The translations under genes were made by a program, and so were the position numbers. Shown in pieces: positions 11,658-24,370 of a stretch of 64,000 bases of DNA (position 1 is the first letter of the stretch; each line of letters starts with the position of its first letter). Below the pieces are notes generated by a model, which saw nothing but the letters and a program-made list of their open reading frames with translations, was not told the DNA's origin and made no database searches. The DNA comes from Tachypleus tridentatus. Taxonomy: Eukaryota; Arthropoda; Merostomata; Xiphosura; Limulidae. The DNA lies in contig NC_134837.1 of assembly GCF_004210375.1 (NCBI RefSeq), positions 166,449,310-166,513,309 of the forward strand. Reading direction: 5' to 3'.

Positions 11658-12060
11658 TTAAGCTGCCACACAAAGGAGTCGGCGATTGTGAGTGGTTGAT
11701 TCCTGTTCAGAATGAGGTAGAAGGAGCCAGTCCTCCACATAATGATGAAATACGCTCAGAAAATGAATATAACAAGAAAAGGCCCAAAAGATGTGAGAAA
11801 ACAAGTATGGAGTCAAAGCAAGTCCTAACAGGAATGCCCAAAATTGGTAAATCACCCCAAAATGAATAAAATGAAGATAAGGTTAAGACTGGTGTATGAT
11901 AAAGATGTGGAGGTTGGGCAAGAAAAGACTTCAGAGTAAACTTGGAGAATGCAAAAAAGTAGTTGAAGCATGCTAAATCAATGACAAACCTCCAATTTCT
12001 GGCTTTCTTGGGTACCATGAAAAGATACAAATAAATAAACCTAGACAGATAGTGAACCAG
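11658..12060 (-). pseudogene. DIRS-like reverse transcriptase remnant
   Basis: A minus-strand frame has YLFMVPKKARNWRFVIDLAC and FNYFFAFSKFTLKSF, the P-K-K-x-x-x-W-R-x-x-I-D-L-x-x-L-N-x-F block of reverse transcriptases. A second frame has AFLLGLALTPYLF and then YVEDWLLLP, the counterpart of the P-F-G-L-x-x-A-P and Y-L-D-D-W-L-L motifs, whose tryptophan after the two aspartates is typical of DIRS elements. Here the first aspartate is glutamate. The distance between the two blocks is shorter than normal, so the region between them, including the first catalytic aspartate, appears deleted. Confidence 0.65.
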
Positions 12061-15000
12061 TTCTTTTGCTCATTGCAAAAGCATCTTCAACAGCCTCTGA
12101 CAGGATCTCAAAGAGGAGTAAAGAAACTGGGATGAAGAGATATACATGGTGGGGAAAGAAACTTAATAGAAAAATCCTGAGAAGGAATTTGAATCACCTA
12201 TTTATCATTGACCAAAGGAAGTCACAAAGAAGAAAATCCAACAGTGAATAACTGGTAGACCCAAACCCACTAAGTAGTTACCAGTACTGTAGATGATGGA
12301 TGTTATGACATTGATGACCTCAATGAAAGGAAGTACCTGGATTTGAAGGAATGGTCAATGGATGTAAAGATGAAGTATAGGAAACAGAAATAGATGGCAT
12401 GGAAGACTCTGATCAAGACAAGTGGGGCACAAAAGTTAAAAGGGTGGGCTACTGGCAAGTTGATGTTACCCACAGTTCAATACTGTCAGAAATGCTATCA
12501 ATGACAATATCTAAGAAGAGAAGCAAGATACAAGTCCCTGAGATAAGGGGATGGTAAATTGACATGATAAAAAGCTGAGTCTTTTATAGAGTCCCAACAA
12601 CAAAGAAACCTCATATGCCATACCAAAACTGAGGAAGATATATGGGCTAATGTGAAGGATATCAGTAGATAAAACCAAAGGAAACAAAGAAATATATCCA
12701 AGAAGGGTAGTAAGGGTAAGATAAAGGTGGGAATATTAAGCATGTGTGAGACTTATATTAGATTCAGAAGCCATCTTCCAAAGAGGGAATAAGGAACCTA
12801 ACAGCCATTGGTTCAAAGAATAGATAGTCTACTTAATGGTAAGAAAGGGTGTACTGATCAGAGGTTTTTTGAGGGGGGGGGTGTATGTTGATCAATTCAC
12901 TTAAGTGGAAGAGAAAGTAATTCACATGGACCTGAATATCAGGAGAAAAAGGAAATACCAAAAGATGATTGAAAATAATGCTCATGTAACATGGAAAGAC
13001 AAAGTAAGTAAGTGATAGGGAAAAAAGAAACATCACAAACATGAGATACAAAATCCATGTACGCTGAGGAGAATCTCCAGGTTAGAACTGGGAAGGAATG
13101 GCAAACTCAGGAAGATGAAAAAGATGATCGAACTCCTTTTCATTCAAAATAAGTTCAGTAAAACCATGAGAAACCTGTGCAACATCAGGGGAAAAAAAGT
13201 TGGCCCATGTAATGTTCAATCTCCCAATGTAATAAAGATAGAAAAATCCACCATTAAGTCACCCTCACCCAAAACAAAACACTGGTCATCAGTGTGATAC
13301 TCAAAGTGGTAATATTGACTTCAAAATTCATAATTCAAGAAATATGCATAAAATTGTTGTGTAAGAGAGTGAAAATAAAAAACTGAGAGAAAATATTTTA
13401 AAAGTATGAAAATAAAGAATCACTTCAACCAAAAATTAAATTATGCATCGCACAGGAAAATGCATAAAAGAAAATATCTGTAGTCAAAAGTTGCCAAATG
13501 AGAAGTAAAGGTTCGGCTGAGGAATGTAGTGAGAGTCACATGAGCACACTATGCTACTGTTATTTAATAGATGAAACAAAAGGGGGGAACACATGGCTTG
13601 TGGCATGCATATAAAAAAACCATTCACATATAGAAGGCAGCACTGAATGAGCTATTTAATTATGAGATGTCATAAGTACCACATCAGAAAATAACTAATA
13701 TTTCTCATTATAATTTGAGACATTATAATGTTGCATAATTGACAAAAGTAATGTCATTACAGTAATAAACAAACAACTTAAATGTCTTACCACAGCTCTC
13801 TTTATGGGAGGAAGGGATAAATAATATTGTTAAGATTTGGTAAGCAAGCTTTATCATTTTTAGTTTCCTTGCAATACCACCCACTGTTTGCATCATAGTA
13901 ACTTCCAAGACTAATAATTTTAAAATATTTCCATTTTCACAAAGTAATATTACATTTTAATTTGTCAACTAACTTTGTTATATTTGAAATCTGCTGTAAG
14001 TTATCATTTAACCTTAATATCTTGAGCCAAATATACTGCAGCTGCTAAGTTTTGGTGGTAACTTTGGACAAGAGTAAAGAAACTCTGCTAGACAAATTTC
14101 TCAAGGAAAGTTTTATATGATTTTATAGTTCAATTTCTTCTTTTGAAAAACACAACAAAACTCCCAAAATGTTTTTTTTTTTTGTTGTTGTTGATCAAAA
14201 GTATTCCCATCAAGGTTACTTTTGTTCAAGACCATTCTATCTTGAACTTAAGTTGCACGTTGAGAATGGTTTAAAACAATAATTAACATTCTTCAAATAT
14301 TTCTTGTGAGTTCTGGTTGAAGTCTGATCAATTTTTTTCTGATCTTGTCAATCACTCAACAATCTATAACAATGAAAGCAAATGGTTACAATGAGAACAA
14401 GAATGCATCTTATCTATTCCTTCTACTTTGTTTAATTGTCATCTTTTCATTGAAATGTTAACATTTCCCTTCCTTAAAATGTATTTCAGAGATATACTCA
14501 TCTCTTTCCACCACAAAGAGCTGTACCACATGCATATTGCCATGTCACGAGCCTTAAATCTTTCATTCTTACATATGCCAATGTATACTGTGCAACACTA
14601 CAACCCTCCACCAAAAGGATGGCAATGCACCTTCCATGTGTATTTAGATGGGAGGAGTTGTGAATATCAAGTAAAATGATAAATACAGACATTTTACTGG
14701 AGTCTTAGCACCACAAAGAGCTAAAATGCCTTAATAAAGAAGGTGAAAGGGTCACTGCATAAAAACCACAAAGATAAGCTCCTTTCTGAAAACAGCATCA
14801 GAATGGTAAAACCCAATGAATGCAACAAAGAGTAATCTAATGGGGCAACACTTGGTGGGAAACTGCATACTTCTAAAGCACAGAATATTTTTTGTCCACA
14901 AAAGATGATAGGGTAAAAGATATGTTCAGAGAAATCTTTTGATGAATGCTAGTGATAACGTGTCACTAAGAAGCACAGCAGAATAGCATGTTGCTCAGTT

Positions 15001-16449
15001 GTCCTTTTTCTTAATGGTGGACAGTTTAACATAAGTATATAGGGTGGCTAGGGCTACAAGTCAATTGATGCACTACTAAAACACTTAAATACTCATAGCA
15101 AAAAGTGAGCAATACTAAACTTGCATTGTAATGTGATCCCAAGACCCATGGGAAAGACTTAGCTACCAGGAATAGCTTGATTCATAATAAACAGAGGGAT
15201 ATCCTATATAACACTACCAGGTAACATTCAACCCCTACTTCACACTGAGAGGTGCATCCACTCAGTGCTGTACTAGTCAAATTGCACACCCTGAGGAAAA
15301 AATACTCTCCATATCAACTTATCCAGCAGTTTGAGAATGCACAAGGAAAGGTTCTCCCCTACTCCACTAGAAGAAATAGAATTGTGAAGAATTTGTTCAA
15401 GGATAGCGGTGGAGAAATATATAGGATGTTTTCATCAAACATTCATTTGGAATCACTACCCACACTGAGAGAAAGTGCAATGGGTTACCACAATTAAATA
15501 CAGCAGGCACAAACCAAGTGTAAGGACAGGCATTTTCTTTTAAGTTCAAAGAAGTCTTGCAGGAATCTCCATTTCAAAAGCAATTATTAAACAGGGATGG
15601 ATTATCTTAGAATTCTTATTTCCTCTCTTAATTCAAATCCTAAGTAACTATTCCCTGTGAGACAACTCTTAACATTCAATGCATTCCACTGTCTCCATAA
15701 CATAGTAAAATGACCTGAAAAATAAACAATGTACTGTCAGAGTCAGAGTTAAGAGTTGAAAATGGCAAATGACCGGGAACAAAAACTAAAATGGGTGAAA
15801 ATTCACCTGTGGAATAAGTAATAGGATATTATTGTATAGGAAGAGTCATTCACATGATTTTACATGGGACATTGACAGCCAGAGGGAGGGAAAATAATCA
15901 ATGCGATGACAAACCTGAAAAGAAGAGACATGAAAAATAAGAAGTATTCATCCTTCACAGAAGAAGAAACTAGTTGGAATGGGTGTATTATTCAAACAGG
16001 TGAAGTTGAAGGAAGTAAATGACTAGGGGAAGAGGAATCATCCAGTAAGTAAAGATATTTGCAAGTTCTCTAAAAAAAGGCAGGACAAGTGAAACAATAA
16101 TGAACAAGCTATATAGAACAAATGACACAAGTTGAATTTGAATGACAATATAGGGAAGAAAGGATAAATGGAGAAAATATCAGGACATTTTTCCAACTAC
16201 CTAAAGTTTAAGATAATTAAGGGAAGAAAAATATACCTGTCTCATGAGAAGGTAAAGACAAAAGTAAGTGGTGGCTCCTACAAAGATGAAAAGAGAAAAT
16301 CAGCTAAAGATAAAATGTGTATAACCACAAACATAGAGCATCTTCAGATAGAGCTGTAGGGTCTGGATTTGTATATTAAATTGTTAGAAGCAAGAAGTGA
16401 AGGAAATATAAAAAGAAAGTATTGATACAAAAGTCATAGTGGGTGTAAA
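12061..16449 (-). other. Purine-rich DIRS-associated stretch, mostly unassigned
   Basis: No intact frame is present. The plus strand is rich in A and G, like the recognised DIRS pieces. A weak candidate for RNase H lies near 14480..14690 on the minus strand, where a frame reads KARDMAICMWYSSLWWKE. The rest may be upstream gag-like sequence or further decayed copies. I cannot name any part with confidence. Confidence 0.3.
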
Positions 16450-18270
16450 TCATCTGAAAACACTAGAGTAGGGAGATACCAGTCCTAGGTGAGAGTCTAA
16501 GCATTCAAAACATGATAGATCAACAAATAAATGGGTAGTCATGGACTCAAAAGAGAAGGTCCAGAAAGAGGAAGAAGAAATAACAGAAATACCTGAATGG
16601 ATCATATTAAGAAGACCAGATACATGAGACAGAAGATGACAGCAAGCCTGCACAAGAACTTGAAGAAATAGACAGATAAGTCTTGCCCCTGAAGTCCAGA
16701 CACCAGTAATAAATTAAACATCCTGCACTGTACCCCTCCAGAACAGATGCATTTAAAAGATGTACTCATAGGATTGCTTGTCGTCAATAACAAAGCTAAC
16801 GAAAAGTTTCACCTGTGTCACACTCACTATAGATATGAAAACCCACACATGTAAGCTGAAGGAGCCCACATACTGAGTTCCAAGCCTTGGAGGCTCTAAA
16901 CATATGTAAAGCAGAGTAATATGGGTGAAAGAGAAATTTACAATATTAATGTGGAATCACATAAACCACCACTGCTGTGAGAGCTGAAAAGGACAGTGAA
17001 TCTCAGTTGATATCTGTATTGACACATTGTAAGCCATTGAATGGGCACATCCAAATGGAATGAGAGACTCAAGAAAAAAGTCACAAAAAAAGAGAAAAAA
17101 GTCACAAAAAAAAAAGACTCACACAGGAAATAAAGATAATATAATAACATAACCCCATACCAAAATGTCCAAAAAATAGAGTGAACCTGTCCTGCATACA
17201 AAATAAGAGAAACTCCAAGTAAAGAAACATGGTGGGGTTGAGACTTAAATAGAGAACCAAAAATACAGCCCTAAAAAAGTAACTCCTGAAGGAGAAGTTC
17301 TAACAAGTTAAGCAATGGTGGAAGAGGCAAGCAGATGCTAAATATCCAAAGAGTAATGAAACAACAGACATAAAGATTGTAACCTATAAATGAAAACCCA
17401 CCAGCCCAAAGAAAATGAAAAAGTTAAAATCAATTCAAAGAAAAGGATTCAGAATCAATATTTTAGCCATTACAGATGGACTAAAGGAAACAAAAGATGA
17501 GCATACAAGCGTGATGAGGACCCTAAATTAAGTCATTCACCATCAGGGAGAAGATCAACCAAGGAGTGAGAAAACTGCTCAACTGCAACCAAGAAAATAT
17601 TAAAGTTGGGTAAAATGGAATAAATGGATATCTAGCTAGCAATACCCAGTATCTGTGGAAATGTTAAAAACACGGAAGTAAAATCCAAGAGTGAGGTTGA
17701 GGAATTGTTCCACGATACTTGAAACAGAGGAAGTGGAGAGTAGAAGTAAAGAGAAAAGAAAAAACCCAAGAAAAAATACCTAAGAAACACAATAGGTTGT
17801 AGCAAAGGGAGTTCATCAGTGGACAAAATAGAAGACCATAAATCCCACAGGAAGGAAACTGAGGGATAACTCCAAAAACGTGTCTCAAGATTCCTTAACA
17901 CCCAGCTGTCAAAGAAGTGTGACACTGGATAGTAATAAGAGGATAAAGAACATAAGAAGGGAATCTCCAAAAGACCATATACAATGAAGAACTTAGTTGA
18001 GCCTTCTGGTTCTGATGGTAGACATAACTGTGGAAAAGCTGCCAATGTACAAAATTTATCCCAAAAAAACATCATAAAGAAGATGTGCAAGATAGAGGTC
18101 CTGTAAAAGAAATTGTGAGAGGTGAAAGTTAGAAAGCTAGGAAACTTGACAAAGTACATCCCAGAATCAAAGAAACCAAAGTAACTGGAATAAAATAGAA
18201 AAAGAAAAGAGGCAGAAGCAAGGCAAAAATGGGTATATGCAAGTTGCCTCAGTAAAGCCGATAGGGTCAT
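16450..18270 (-). pseudogene. Possible third DIRS-like copy (weak)
   Basis: The minus strand carries the longest frame of the block (17632..18270, 212 codons). It contains FDSWVLRNLETRFW, similar to the D-P-W-V-L-x-x-L-x-x-G-F motif just upstream of DIRS reverse transcriptases. At 16450..16653 a frame with RHLLSHVSGLLN-type text, read out as CCHLLSHVSGLLNMIHSG, resembles the helical region after the polymerase core. No polymerase catalytic motif could be placed between them. I give this a low weight. Confidence 0.3.
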
Positions 18271-18514
18271 TATGAAAAGTCTCTAAACGAATATGAAGTT
18301 GACTGAGAGATTAAGATACACAAATAGAAAGAATGCAAAAGAAAGTTAAAATAGGAGGTTCCTGAATAAACTTCAGGCAAAAAGAAAAACAAGTCCAAAA
18401 GCCAACCAAAAATTACTAGAGAAAAAGAAAACAAAAGAATCATTCCTGTGGCATCCAAACAGTGAAGTTCAAAAGTGGAACTAGTTGATCTATGTTGGGA
18501 ATATGGAACAAAAA

Positions 18515-18580
18515 GAGTTTGGTTTGTTTGTTTTGAATTTTGCACAAAGCTACATGAGGGCTATTTACTCTGGAACAAGA
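18515..18580 (-). repeat. SINE family A tail fragment
   Basis: TTTGAATTTTGCACAAAGCT, ACATGAGGGCTATTTACTC is the 3' tail of the tRNA-headed SINE family A in minus orientation. The rest of the element is missing. Confidence 0.6.
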
Positions 18581-21500
18581 AGTAAAGGTAGGCATGGGAA
18601 CAACAATGGTGAAACACAAAATGGGATAGGCTTAGCTTAATTAACAGAAGCAAAAATATTAGAAATCTCTAATCTTTGATCCAGGATTTCTGACCTCCAA
18701 CTACATATTGCAATGTGGCAGTAATATCACTGACCCTCAGTGTTTCAAATCAACATGAATGTACTGGAATTTAGACAACTAAAATAAAAGAAAATTAAAA
18801 ATTAAGAGATGTCAAAAATGTTGAATACGAATGCATAATTCAGTTTATCTAAAAAGCTTTTGTCATGGTGGAATTTTTTATAAAATACACAAAAGGTAAA
18901 TTTTATTTTTAAGTTATTAGTTAGAAATATGTAGTAACTTCTGAAAATTATGCATGGTAAAGTCCTGGCTGTTTCCATTTCCATTAGAACTTAGCCTAAC
19001 ATCCATGTTTTATATAAGCACATATCACAAGATGGCAAGTTCACTGGTTGTTTAAACCAACCACCGAAACACTGAATATGAGCTGATTGCTGTACTTGCA
19101 TGAACTAGAAGCCAGACCAAACTTTACTAAACTAGTAGGAAAAAACTGCAGCAATAACCTGTCATTGATTTTCCTGTGATATTAATCAGAACAAGGATTA
19201 TTTGGTGTAAACATGTCATACTAATAGATGTGAACATTCTGACATCCACTGAACAAGTAAGATAGTTGAAACAGAGCTCCTTTTTTGTTTTTGCATCTCT
19301 GAGAAATTGACTCTGCTGCATAGGCAGTGAAGCCACAGCAAATGAGACTTAAGACCCTATAGTGACAACTGTAACCACAGTAGCTACACTATAATACTTT
19401 CTGGCTTCTACTGCAACAGAGATAGTGAAGTCAGAGTTGTCCTTCAACTAAGTCTTCAAGGGCCATCACAAAACATGGTTGTTGTTTTGAAGTAAACTCA
19501 GTAGCTGATGTTACAACTGCTGTTTACTTCTTCTATTCCTGGATATAATTCAAACCAGGTCATTGCCTCATCTTTACCATCCTATGATTCTGCACATGCA
19601 AGATAATCAGAAGAGGTTAAGTCTCAGTAGCTAAAGTTCTTTTCTAACAACTTTTCAACCTTAAGCAATGATCAAGAACATGGACATAGCTCTCATCATG
19701 GTTGATGAAAGATTGTTGTCCAGAGAATGTTCTCTCCTTGCCCTTGCCACATTCTAAGGTTGAGTCTTTATCGTAAAACACAGCATCATCCTTTCCACTG
19801 TAAGTTCAAAATGATAACAGGAAGTTCTTTCTAACAATGATGGTTTACAAACTCAACAGAACTAGAGAGTTAAACCACAAAAATAAATGCATTCATAGTA
19901 AACTTTACAACACATCATTGGTCATGATATCAAAATGAAATTTAATAAACTTATTTGTGGTATTCAGACTAATTTTTCAGTAGAAAATAAATTATTTGTA
20001 ATATACAAAAGATTCCAGGATTTTTAAACAGAGAACAAATTGAACACAGACAGCAGAGAAAAAGAAACATGCACATATGAATGAGTAAAAACAAATACCA
20101 TAGTATCACATTCCACTATCCAACATGGGTGATCATTCAAATGAAATAAACCTTCAACTCATGCTAATTTAAAGGGTCTCTGTACCATACTTTGAAATAA
20201 GTACAAAATTTCTCAATAGAAGCACTATATAGAAATAAAGTCAAGTGTTTCAAGCCTAGTTGGACAATTGTAGAGTATACGTTCGCCTAAGCTCAAGGGT
20301 CAGTGAAAGTTTACGATATTTCACAACCTGGTTGTGAGGATACCAACTAACTACAAGCAGAATTCCTGCACAAACATTTAGAAAATTTTATCAGAATATA
20401 ACTAAAAAAAGATATACTTTTTAGTTAAGACTGAATGAGAGTTCTTTTAGCTGTGATGTATACTATTTATTTTATAACAATTTCTGTATCAAATACAATC
20501 AATTTTACTTGCTTCAATGAACAAAAAAATAAGTTTGATTGTTATTTAAATATGAATGGGCTAAAGATTTTTCTACAGTAGAGGTCTTTCTTGTTGCCAA
20601 TAAATTTGACAATAAACAAACAGCAAACACTCCACTTGTTTTAAAATCATATATTTACAACAAGTTAAACATTTGTACAAAAAAACATTTACACTATAGG
20701 CATTACAGTTGTATCTCAAATTCTAAATAACTTTTCTTGTCAAAGGTCCACCCAGGCTGATTCAGTTACTTTAGTATTCAACTGACAAGACAAATTATTT
20801 TCCTCATCTCCATTAAACTGTGAAACGTGTTTTAAAATATTGCCCATTATGACTAATCATTCACATGCCAGCTAACTTCACATTTTCTTTGACAAACTGA
20901 TTTCCTGACGAAACTGCACTTTACTTTTTCTCTAGTTTCTACTTCTTCAGTCCTTAATTTGCACTTGCTTGCTCACCTATATTCATACATTGATCACCAA
21001 GTTACACAACAAAACTTGTCACAACTATCACTTTTAACTGTCTTGTTATGAAGTGTAGGTTAAATACTAAATTACAAAATAATAACACACTAAAGTACTG
21101 CATATCCAACACTGACACAATTCTATGTATTTGCAAAAATACATTCTGAACACTTTTACAACTGCTATGCATCCAACCAACTGCGAGACTTTCAAAAATG
21201 TTTGTTTTTTAAATCCTGAGGTTTCACAACAGTAATCATACATATTTTTCACACTAGTACGTTTTATTTTAACTTTTAATAATTAATGTTGGTTTTTGTA
21301 CTACTGCACAAGATTTAATGACATACTACCCTTCAACAAGTACACACAGCTTTCTGTCATAACACATCTGATCATTAAACAGAAAAGGAGTAATTTACAA
21401 AATTCTTTTATGTAAGTTGAATTATAACCAAATACAAAAGTATAAAATATGTTATTCTTAAAAAGAAAATTAAAAATACTTAATATAAGAACATGGCTAG

Positions 21501-23956
21501 ATATAAAAATTGTATGTTGAAAGTATAAATATAATATAATTAATATGAGGTTTAAGTGTAGTTGCAATTTTATCTATCAGCAATATTAGTTTCACTTTGC
21601 TGTTTCTGTGCCTTTAAAAATGTACAAACATTAACATGTTTGTTTTTAAATATTCACAGAAAATATCCAAAGGTTATCTGAACTAGTCACTCCTAATCTT
21701 GAACCAATAAACAAGAAGGAAGGTGGCTAGTCAGCAGTATCAACTGTCAACTCTTGCCTGAACAAATAGTGGGACTTAGTTAGTCAAACCAAGTAATGAA
21801 CTCAGGGATCCAAAGTACAGAGTGCATTTTTTTTTCCTTAGCAGTAACAGGATGTAAATGAAGGACCTGAATGCTAACCTCTGTAATTTTACTAATAGTA
21901 CAGAATGCAAATACTCAATATGTAATTTAAAATATACTTATTTCTACACTCAGTTTCTATGTTTTAAATAACCCATGTAACACTTTTTTTTTCTTATTAG
22001 TAGTTGAATAAGGATATAAGTACATCTTATAGTCTTATCTGTCTGACCCTGAACTGCAAGGGAGGTTGAAATAAACTGGAGATTAAGATATCACTTTTTA
22101 AGTAATAAAAAATTAGAAAAAATATAAACATTTTTTTCACAGGTCAGCCAAAATATGTATGGTATATTTTCTTTATTGTTTTTGGGTTTAGTTTATCAGG
22201 ATCTTTACTGATTGACATGATTTCAATCTACACATACTAAAATGGCTTTTCATGAAGTATGCATGTATTTATTCTTAGCTCTACACACACAAATAGATGT
22301 AAAACCTATGTGATACAGGCAAACATTTTCCTTTTTATTTTATTTTTACATCAAGCAATAATGACTTTGTTCACTTCAATAAAAACTCTATTGATTATAC
22401 TTGAAAACCATGAATCATCCAACATAAGAACTATATGCATATTTTTATCATATAAAAAGCATAATTAGAAATAAAATGGTTAACATATTTATCTTGAAAA
22501 TTTCTGGTTATAGCTCAGGGAAGATTTATTTCCTTATCAATATTCATTTTCCAAGCACATTTACTGGATAATATGCATTACAAATACCAAACAAAAGCTA
22601 ACTGACTGTAGGTTCATATAAGCTCTCATGCACAATTCATAATGTCAAAGCTCATCAGTCATCTCTACAACTGGTATGATAGTCTATAAATAACAAAAAC
22701 AACAAAACATTAAAAAAACACACAACTAAATGCAGATGCATTATCAGTGACCTTCTCTTCTTTAACGTGAAAGTTTAATGAAGGAGGTCAAAAATTTTAT
22801 CAAAAGCCACAGCAAGGTTATGTTATGTTAAAATACATACTATTCAAGGCTAAAGCATGTACATTTTAGTTGCATGGAGCTTGTACATATTTTGGTTTAC
22901 TAAAGGCTTTCAAGATGTCCAAGTTGTCAAATTCAATAGATATATACATTTATTTCACAATCACAAAATATATCTTCACCATTAGGTTTATATTTGTAGA
23001 TGTAGTATATCAAATTATATATAAAACATAAAAATTACACACATATGTATGTACCTTACATTAGAAGTCTCCAAAATATTTAAAACAAAAATCATAGTTA
23101 ACATAGACACAAATGTGCACTTTATAAAAAATGAAATCATAGTCACTCTCTAATAGAACATATCTTTTAATCAGTTTTCTATTACTGTTTTTTTTTTACT
23201 TTTATTGTTTTATAGGCACTTTAGATAAATTAATCAGTGCACATAAGTATAATAATAAAACAGCCAGACTCTTCCACTGCTAAACCTTTAGATCAATACT
23301 ATATTTATAGCAACAATATCAGCCAAAACGCATTCTTCTGAATTTTTTCTTAATAAGGAAAATATAAAAACTGTGGACTCCAATAAACCTTCTTAACTCT
23401 TAAAAACATTCAAAACATGTAGTAAACTGCAAATACCTTAAATTATATGGAATACATTCATAAAAAAATATTGAATTTAGATTATAAGTGACAAAATTAT
23501 ACACACATACATCTACAATATCAAATTATGAAGGCTATTGTCTAATTTGTCTAATAATGGTACATTTATTTTTGTTCCAAACATTTTAAAAATAATTTCA
23601 AATCTATTTAATTATTAACACAGCAACAAAGAACTAACATAACGTTAACACCATTGCTTTGGGATAGTTTTTAAATCTGTACATTTGTAAAATGTAAAAT
23701 TTATAAAATATGGAACTTATAAAAAATGAAAAAAAAACTTTTACAAGATCCACATAAAAATAAGTTCAGTCTTAAAACTAGCAGATGTCTAACTTTGCGT
23801 GACCTGACTATTTTACACAACACCAGCCAGTGAGCGACTATGTTGTGTTACACTTTACAGTTTATTAAAATCTCGCGTAAACCGATTGTAAGCTACTTAA
23901 CTAGTTGAAACAAGAAATTTACTAAAATTAAAAAACAAAATACAAAAGTCTGTAGC
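18581..23956. other. AT-rich intronic DNA, no gene seen
   Basis: This part of Mondo intron 1 is strongly A/T-rich with many short runs. The only structure I can point to is the dispersed repeat at about 20700..20900. Short frames here have no recognisable similarity. Confidence 0.5.
20700..20900 (+). repeat. Unclassified dispersed repeat, copy 1
   Basis: The stretch with TTACAGTTGTAT, AAATAACTTTTC, TTGTCAAAGGTCCACCCAGG, CTGATTCAGTT, ACTGACAAGACAAATTATT and TGTGAAAC recurs in diverged form at 41380..41810. It matches no element type that I can name. Confidence 0.5.
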
Positions 23957-23960
23957 TCAC

Positions 23961-24229
23961 CAGTACGCTAATGTCATACAATCGAAAAGTTTTGTTAATG
24001 ATGCGTCAATTTCTATTGAATGAGAGCTTCGAGAAGCGAAACAGTAATTTTTTGAAGTTTCTTTACATGCTTCATTGAAGTTATAACCCCTGACCTTAAC
24101 CTGCCGGGACGCTACAGAGGCGGTGTTGATATCAGCTGACTCGTAAACAGTAAGGATTGCAGGTGAATCTTCTTCTTCGTCAATCTCGGACACCATAAAA
24201 TGACCACTATGAATTGATTCTTTGTCCAT
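23961..24229 (-). CDS. Mondo/ChREBP exon 1 (MLX-interacting protein-like)
   Basis: Mondo proteins pair with Mlx, bind carbohydrate response elements and switch on glycolytic and lipogenic genes when glucose-6-phosphate rises. This first coding exon has 89 codons plus 2 nt. Residues 6-14 read IHSGHFMVS, the hallmark of Mondo conserved region I, followed by an acidic stretch (EIDEEED). Residues 68-89 contain IEIDASLTKLFDCMTLAY, conserved region II with the leucine-rich nuclear export signal. The exon stops at TACTG before the donor GTGAGC. Exons at 5638..5532 and 4713..4640 continue in frame. The ATG at 24229 is chosen because it lies a few codons before the SGHFMVS motif, as in relatives. The middle, bHLH-ZIP and C-terminal parts lie beyond the left edge. 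Confidence 0.88.
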
Positions 24230-24249
24230 TTTCTTCTTTAATATATTTG

Positions 24250-24273
24250 TTACCCTTTTTCGTCAGGAGACAT
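24250..24273 (-). promoter_or_regulatory. Seven-codon upstream ORF in the Mondo leader
   Basis: On the minus strand ATGTCTCCTGACGAAAAAGG GTAA lies 20 nt before the Mondo start codon. If the leader is unspliced here, ribosomes would meet this short frame first. A possible acceptor (TTTAATTTACAG) directly precedes it, so the leader could also begin at a spliced exon. Confidence 0.4.
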
Positions 24274-24370
24274 GTTCTGTAAATTAAATACTTAAAAATA
24301 CATTACCATGCGACAATAGGTACTAACAGCTAATAGCACGGATTTCCCTCTTTCGTTATGCTGAAACTTG

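Larger units (their letters stand above)
6454..18530 (-). mobile_element. Block of decayed DIRS-like retrotransposon copies
   Basis: The plus strand is strongly purine-rich and the minus strand carries broken but recognisable DIRS protein pieces: reverse transcriptase at 11658..12060, RNase H entries near 11200..11345 and 8840..8960, the RNase H-to-recombinase connector at 8395..8840, and tyrosine recombinase at 7400..8060 with a second piece at 10606..10782. Weaker candidate pieces lie near 14480..14690, 16450..16660 and 17840..17960. The pieces repeat in head-to-tail order, which suggests at least two and perhaps three copies. Stops and frameshifts are everywhere. I could not find the split or inverted terminal repeats of an intact DIRS element, so the outer limits are only where the composition changes. 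Confidence 0.55.
5639..23960 (-). other. Mondo intron 1, about 18.3 kb
   Basis: The intron runs on the minus strand from the donor GTGAGC at 23960 to the acceptor CTAG at 5639. It carries a 12-kb block of DIRS-like retrotransposon remnants (6454..18530), a 28S rRNA fragment and, nearer the first exon, plain AT-rich DNA. I see no other host gene in it. Confidence 0.75.

Noticed and set aside
15252-15497. 81-codon plus-strand frame
   Set aside because: No motif, opposite strand to the DIRS pieces around it, and bounded by stops typical of chance.
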